From positions 1-26,723 of the forward strand of contig JAYMSP010002042.1 in NCBI GenBank assembly GCA_036897095.1: a stretch of 26,723 nt of DNA, in the 5' to 3' direction. The position numbers and the translations under genes are program-made. The notes beneath the pieces were generated by a model that had not been told where the DNA came from, made no database searches, and saw nothing but the letters and a program-made list of their open reading frames with translations. The stretch comes from Plantago elongata (taxonomy: Eukaryota; Streptophyta; Magnoliopsida; Lamiales; Plantaginaceae). How positions within the stretch are numbered: the stretch's first letter is position 1; the number at the start of each line of letters is the position of its first letter. Positions 22,032-26,723 of this stretch are shown one piece after another.

Positions 22032-22223
22032 CATCCACCCATCTCTTCAATTTTTCATCGAAATCATATAATCCGCCGGAAAGTATGGTGCTACAATCAA
22101 ATCATCGTTCAATCTCCTTCTCTCTATCTCTCACGTTTTGTTTCGCTGGATTTTCACCGAATTTTCAGATCCAGTTGCTAAAAGGTTCATATCTACAAAT
22201 TCATCTTGCTTTTTTCGATTAAA

Positions 22224-22740
22224 TCTCATTTGGATGTGAAATTTTACCTTCTTTTTTTTGTTTTTCGTTAATTTTACATTCTGATTTTTTCATATCTGAA
22301 ACCACATCTAGTTTCAGATCTGAAAATTTTTACAATGAAATTTGAATTATGATATCTGGTGTTTTGTTATGGTTTTAAGAATTGGTGTTATAGTTGTAAG
22401 CATCATTGTTACGATTTTAGTTTGTTGTTGAATGTTCAATCTGTTATTATTTTAGTGCATATGTTATAATTTCGAGACGTATTATTCTCATTTGGAAGTG
22501 AAATTTGACTTTTATTTCGTTTTTCGTTCTAATATTTTCAAATCTGAAACCAAATTTAGTTTAATATCTGAAAATTCGTATAGTGAAAATCAAATCATGT
22601 TATCTGGTCTTAGCTTATGGTTTTAACTTTTAAGAGTTATTGTTATATTTGTAAGCATCATTGTTATAGTTTTAGCTTGTTGTTGAATGTTTTAGTATGT
22701 TATTTTTTAGCCCATATGTTATAGTTTCAAGGCCTATTAT
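22224..22740 (+). repeat. Tandem duplication, about 262-bp unit, two copies
   Basis: A unit starting TCTCATTTGGA(T/A)GTGAAATTT at 22224 recurs at 22486, and the two diverged copies abut. Both contain TCTGAAACCA, a GATATCTGG/GTTATCTGG word, GTAAGCATCATTGTTA and TTGTTGTTGAATGTT in the same order. The unit is AT-rich and non-coding. Confidence 0.82.
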
Positions 22741-23330
22741 TATAATTTTGAGCAGCAACATTATTGTTTTTATCCTCTGGCGAACTATTTATGATTTAAT
22801 TTTTGTACACATGTTTGTGCTATTGTTTAGAAAGCATTGTTATAGTTTTAAAATGCATTGTTATAGTTTTATCATAAACTTGACTACTTTTAGCTTGTGT
22901 TGTATATACGTGGTTTTTTTCGTTTTAAGATGCTTTGTTATAGTTGTAAGTTGAATTAGTATGATTTTTAGCATTAATATTAATACATTTAGCTTATGTT
23001 AAATATTTTTGTATGTTATTATTTTATCGCATATGTAATAGTTTTAGAATATATCATTGTAGTTTTAAACATCGAAATTAGTCTTTTTGTTTGTTAGATA
23101 TACTTATTGTTTGTTCCTTGTAAATTTTCCATTATAGTTTTTAAGAGGCACTTTTATAGTTTTCGGTATCAATGTTACCGTTTTAGTTTGTGATGAATAT
23201 TCTTACTTTGTTATAGTTTTAAGATATATCGTTTAGGTTTTAGGCATAAATATTACTGTTTTAGTTTGTGTTGCATGTTCCTTCTTCATTGTTAAGCATT
23301 AATGTGATAATTTTGATGAGAGTTGTTATG
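22740..23330 (+). repeat. Low-complexity TTGTTATAGTTTTAAG-type repeats
   Basis: Variants of GTTATAGTTTTAAG and related words recur at irregular spacing through this T-rich stretch. The open frame at 22697-22954 is a by-product of the composition and is not proposed as a gene. The stretch looks like an intron or internal part of the unknown element whose exon lies at 23366-23490. Confidence 0.6.
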
Positions 23331-23930
23331 GTTTTAACACAGTTAGTGAATGTTTTTTTAAGCAGGTGTTGATGATGGCATCAAATTCGATGATAGGTAT
23401 TTCGAAGGTCTCATTGGAGTATTGAAGCAACAAACACAAGAACAAAAGCAACAAAAAATGCAAAGAGTTGAAGTTCATGAACAAGCTTAACCGGAAAAGT
23501 CCTATTTTAACAAACTTTGTTTGCATTTGCAACAAAAAACACCGAATGAACGTTTATTGTATTTTTTTCCCATGAGAATATATGTTTTCAAACCTTTAGA
23601 TGACTATTGTAAGGATTGAATGTTTTAAGTAATTTTTCGTAAGTTTGTTTATTGATGTTTTAATGGCATCTCTGAAACTTTTATACATGTTTACTAGTGA
23701 TTTAATGATATTAGATTGTCACTTAAAATTATAACAAACCATCTTAAAATTATCAGTAGCCCCTTAAAATCATAACACCATCTCTTAAAAAATTAACAAA
23801 TGGGGTTAAAATTATAATATAAGCATATAATCTCAATGCATAAAATCATCACATCATATTGTAAAACATTAACAAAATGTTAAAAATCTAACTGAAACTT
23901 TCAATGATAACAATTTAAAACTGTAAAATA
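23278..23930 (+). repeat. Left arm of an inverted ~600-bp repeat (unknown element)
   Basis: This segment is matched in inverted orientation by 25250-25895. Shared blocks in order include ACACAGTTAGTGAATGTTT, GTATTGAAGCAACAA, CACCGAATGAAC, CTTTAGATGACT, GTTTGTTTATTG and ATTAGATTGT. The arms are clearly homologous but diverged, with small indels, and about 1.3 kb separates them. Confidence 0.8.
23366..23490 (+). other. Exon-like frame for a short Gln-rich C-terminus
   Basis: An AAGCAG acceptor is followed by a frame reading VDDGIKFDDRYFEG, then VLKQQTQEQKQQ, ending VEVHEQA and a stop at 23488-23490. The inverted copy at 25672-25780 (-) keeps the same frame and layout: DDDTEFVDRSLK, VLKQQAHA, EVHQV, stop. 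Retention of frame in both diverged copies hints at past coding. I do not recognise the protein. The upstream exons are not identified; the promoter-like site at 21851 is a candidate beginning. Confidence 0.4.
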
Positions 23931-23948
23931 ATCTACTAAACCATGATG

Positions 23949-24540
23949 AAAAGGTGTGCCTCGGTCATTTTTTAAGTAACTCGACCGATCAGACCGCTAA
24001 ACCTTAAAAATTGCGAAAAAACTCAAAAATTACTTGATTTTTGTATATTTTAAGAAAAGTTTACATTTTATAAGACTTTAGCTGTACATTTTTGTCATTT
24101 TAATTTTTGGTTAAATATTGTACAATTTTACTTTTTTATCATTCAAGAAAAATTTATTTGACTTCCCACGATAGTGGGGCCGTGCCATTAGATATTGCGA
24201 TCCCATGCGAACTTTTGTAATAGGCCTCGAGCAATAGTAAATGAAATATAAAAAGGATTAATTTTAAACACAATATTATAAATGTTTGAAAATTCAACGA
24301 AATTAGCACGTGATATAAGAATGAAAATAAAAAAAATAGATAGAAGCGTACAAGATATTAAAAAGGTGTGCCCGGTGATATTTTAAGTAACTCAACCGAT
24401 TAGACCGCTAAACCTCAAAAATTGCGAAAAAAACCCAAAAATTACTCAATTGTTTGGGCATTGTACATTTGAACTGGCCGCAGGCTCCTGCAGTTGTTCA
24501 ACTTTATTTTTTTCATATTCAATAAAATTGAAGTTTGATT
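23949..24540 (+). repeat. Direct repeat with a spacing of about 411 bases
   Basis: AAAAGGTGTGCC starts copies at 23949 and near 24361. Both continue with TTTTAAGTAACTC.ACCGAT.AGACCGCTAAACCT and AATTGCGAAAAAA. Similarity weakens after about 95 bases but can be followed to the TTTTTTTCAT-type segment near 24150 and 24530. The region between is unrelated and non-coding. It could be a local duplication or the remains of an element's terminal repeats. Confidence 0.8.
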
Positions 24541-24712
24541 ACAAACTACTTTTAATATAATAATGATAAAATCCTCAATCAAACTATATAATGGAAATTT
24601 AACTCATATAAAATGGAGCGAGTAATGCTATATTCTATTTATCTGAAATTATGTATTAATTTCAATTTAGTTCAAATTCAATAAATTTAGTTCTGCTAAT
24701 TTGTTTTATATA

Positions 24713-24942
24713 CTCCCACCATTCCTTTTAAAGATTTACATTTTGACTTTTGAAAGATTTTTTTAGAAGTTTAAATTTCCTTTTAAAAAAATCAATTATC
24801 TACAATATATTTTTTTAAATATTATATTTATACTTTATCTATATATCTTTTACTTTTTACCATCAACTTACATTTTTATCTATTTCCTTAAAATTCACAC
24901 ACCAAACCAAATATTTAGATCTTCTAAAATATTAAAAGGGAG
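24713..24942. mobile_element. Stowaway-like MITE, decayed
   Basis: This 230-base AT-rich element begins CTCCCACCATTCC and ends AAAAGGGAG, with TA on each side (24711-24712 and 24943-24944). The inner ends pair partly (TTTTAAAGATTTA against the complement of TAGATCTTCTAAAA). It probably belongs to the same broad class as the element at 21399-21671, but its right terminus is shortened. Confidence 0.65.
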
Positions 24943-25249
24943 TAGACAAACAAATTTAGTTCAGTTCATACAAAGAGAGCCTACGATAATTTATTTCATG
25001 AAAACTAACTACATTTAAGGTCTAGGGCCAAATGTAATTGCCACTCTCTTTCTTTTTTCTTTTTCTAACACTATCACAAATACAATTATCTTTTTATAAC
25101 AATTGTGCTATTATAATATTCATATCATTTATAATTATATAATCATCAAGCTACTTATCAAAGTCTTAGAAAGTTAGGATTTTCTTAAAATATAGGAAAA
25201 TTATAATTTTTTTTTGTAATTTTTTCGCCATTTTTTCGTTTTAACTGCT
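24943..25249. other. AT-rich spacer
   Basis: This is AT-rich sequence with stops in all frames. I see no feature in it. Confidence 0.5.
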
Positions 25250-25895
25250 GAAGCTCACATTTTAATTATGCTTTTAATAGATTATGTTATGATTTTAAGT
25301 TGTTGCTTTAAAGTTTCAATTACAGATTTAACGCATTTTGTTAATTTTTTAAGAGATTATATGATTGTTTTAATGCGTTGACAATGTTTCCAATTATAGT
25401 TTTAACCTCTTCTATTAATTTTTAATAGATGGTGTGATGGTATTAAAAACCTACATGATATTTTTATATATGGTGACTTGTTATAATTTGAAATAACAAT
25501 CTAATACCATTAAACAACAATAAACAAACTTAGAATAAGCTACATGAACATTTAGTCATCTAAAGACTTTAAATCATCTATTCTCGTAAAAATATTATAA
25601 TAGATGTTCATTCGGTGTTTTTATGCAAATACAATTGAGTTGATCAAATAGGCTTCATTTGTTTTTTCTAATCAAACTTGGTGAACTTCCTTTCTATGAT
25701 TTATTGCATGTGCTTGTTGCTTCAATACTGCACTGGCAACTTTAAGAGACCTATCAACAAACTCCGTGTCATCATCACACATGCATTAAACATTCACTAA
25801 CTGTGTAAAATCCATGACAACTGTCATTATAACAATCACATTTTTGCTTAACGATAAAGAAGTAACATGCAACATGTCTGTTAGTATTTTTGATC
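25250..25895 (-). repeat. Right arm of the inverted ~600-bp repeat
   Basis: This is the inverted partner of 23278-23930. The Gln-rich frame lies on the minus strand at 25780-25672, starting DDDTEFVDRSL and ending EVHQV-stop. The splice acceptor of the left arm (AAGCAG) is replaced here by ATGCAT, so this copy may no longer splice. Similarity ends near the start of the LTR-like sequence at the right. Confidence 0.78.
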
Positions 25896-26723
25896 AATCA
25901 CCATGTAACTTGTCTTCAGTACAGAAAGGTGACTAGTACTCTTAGTTCACATTAACATTGTAAAAGAGGAAATCACTTAGTATGTTAGTCTAGTTAAACT
26001 TGTAATAGGATTGATAGGTCTCTGAATGTAATTTTATATTTTGAGAAGGCCATGAAGAAGGATCCTACCAATGAAGTTTAATTGAAGATTTGAAGACTGA
26101 AGATTGCACAAGTTTGATGAAGACACAAAATATTAGTCTCCTCAGATAGACTATGTTCAGAAAACATATTATATAGTACATTTGGCATGTTACACCTCTC
26201 TCAATACATGACATCAACGAGTCAAGGAACATGCTAGCTTTCAGAAAGGCACATGTGTCCGTTGAGACTACAGGACAAGAAATAGTCCAGTGTATTATTA
26301 ATTACACCGACTGAAAAGTCGATCAAGCAAGTCCTCACTGAAAAATGAGAAAGTGACTTCTGATTACTTATTTCAAGATATCAACGGATTGAATTATGAG
26401 AAGGTTTAACGGATACTATTCAAACGACTCTCAAATTCATCTATAAATATCAACACTTAGAAGCTGAGAAATACACACACGAACTTCACTTATACTTTCA
26501 AGTATTCTATGAAGCATTCATACTATAATTCTCCAAGCTCACTGTTGCGACTATACAGCTCGAAAAATCACTAATAGTTCTAAGTGTCCTGAACTTTAAC
26601 AAGGTCTGATTATCTGTGATTGAACAACACTCAAACACCCCTTTCTGAAGTTCATTCTCCAGAACGAATATCAACACTTGGGTCAGAAAGGAGATACCTA
26701 CCATATACTGAACAAGTATATTA
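25896..26723. mobile_element. LTR-like retrotransposon sequence, cut by the window end
   Basis: The block is non-coding with a less AT-rich composition. CTATAAATATCAACAC (about 26440) looks like an LTR TATA box, followed by a T/C-rich leader-like section (about 26480-26640). No reverse transcriptase, primer site or partner LTR lies in the window, so family and strand stay open (the TATA reads on +). The frame at 26507-26704 (-) has no recognisable domain. Confidence 0.4.

Noticed and set aside
22697..22954. 85-residue hydrophobic open frame
   Set aside because: It lies in T-rich low-complexity repeats, and its Phe/Ile/Val-rich content follows from base composition.
22380..23330. CRISPR-like array
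   Set aside because: Repeats are degenerate and irregularly spaced, with no uniform spacers, in clearly eukaryotic nuclear DNA.

Overview
This window is nuclear DNA from a flowering plant, most likely a eudicot. It is AT-rich, its genes carry many spliceosomal introns, and the families are plant ones: a 3-ketoacyl-CoA synthase, a peroxisomal CHY1-type hydrolase and two CYP72-like P450s. The intergenic DNA holds Stowaway-like MITEs, tRNA-derived SINEs and retrotransposon-like debris. An asterid such as a member of the Lamiales is possible but is only an impression. All gene models were built by eye from reading frames, splice sites and family motifs.

The left half (1-13370) is gene-bearing. 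A two-exon KCS gene (1769-4260, +) is followed by a repeat-rich spacer with a MITE. Next comes a 14-exon 3-hydroxyisobutyryl-CoA hydrolase gene of the CHY1 type (5860-11191, +), whose protein ends in the peroxisomal signal AKL. Just downstream lies an intron-free, frameshifted SEC13-like WD40 pseudogene (11514-12410).

The middle (13371-18591) holds two intact five-exon P450 genes of CYP72-like type. They face each other tail to tail (13371-15392 + and 15834-18591 -). All four introns sit at corresponding places and each gene encodes 515 residues. They look like an old inverted duplication.

The right third (about 18800-26723) has no intact host gene that I can recognise. It contains an LTR-like block (about 19000-19985) and a broken two-exon gene fragment whose type I suspect is transposon-associated (20024-21068, -). 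Two Stowaway-like MITEs lie at 21399-21671 and 24713-24942. A SINE with a 9-bp target duplication (21939-22031) sits in a promoter-like leader. Beyond it are a 262-bp tandem duplication and a pair of inverted ~600-bp copies of an unknown element, each with a short Gln-rich reading frame. The end is LTR-like sequence cut by the window edge.

The four intact genes act in different places: ER fatty-acid elongation (KCS), peroxisomal valine or beta-oxidation metabolism (CHY1) and ER oxidation of specialised metabolites or hormones (the P450s). I see no evidence that they form one pathway. The least explained structures are the inverted element pair with its Gln-rich exon and the convergent P450 pair.
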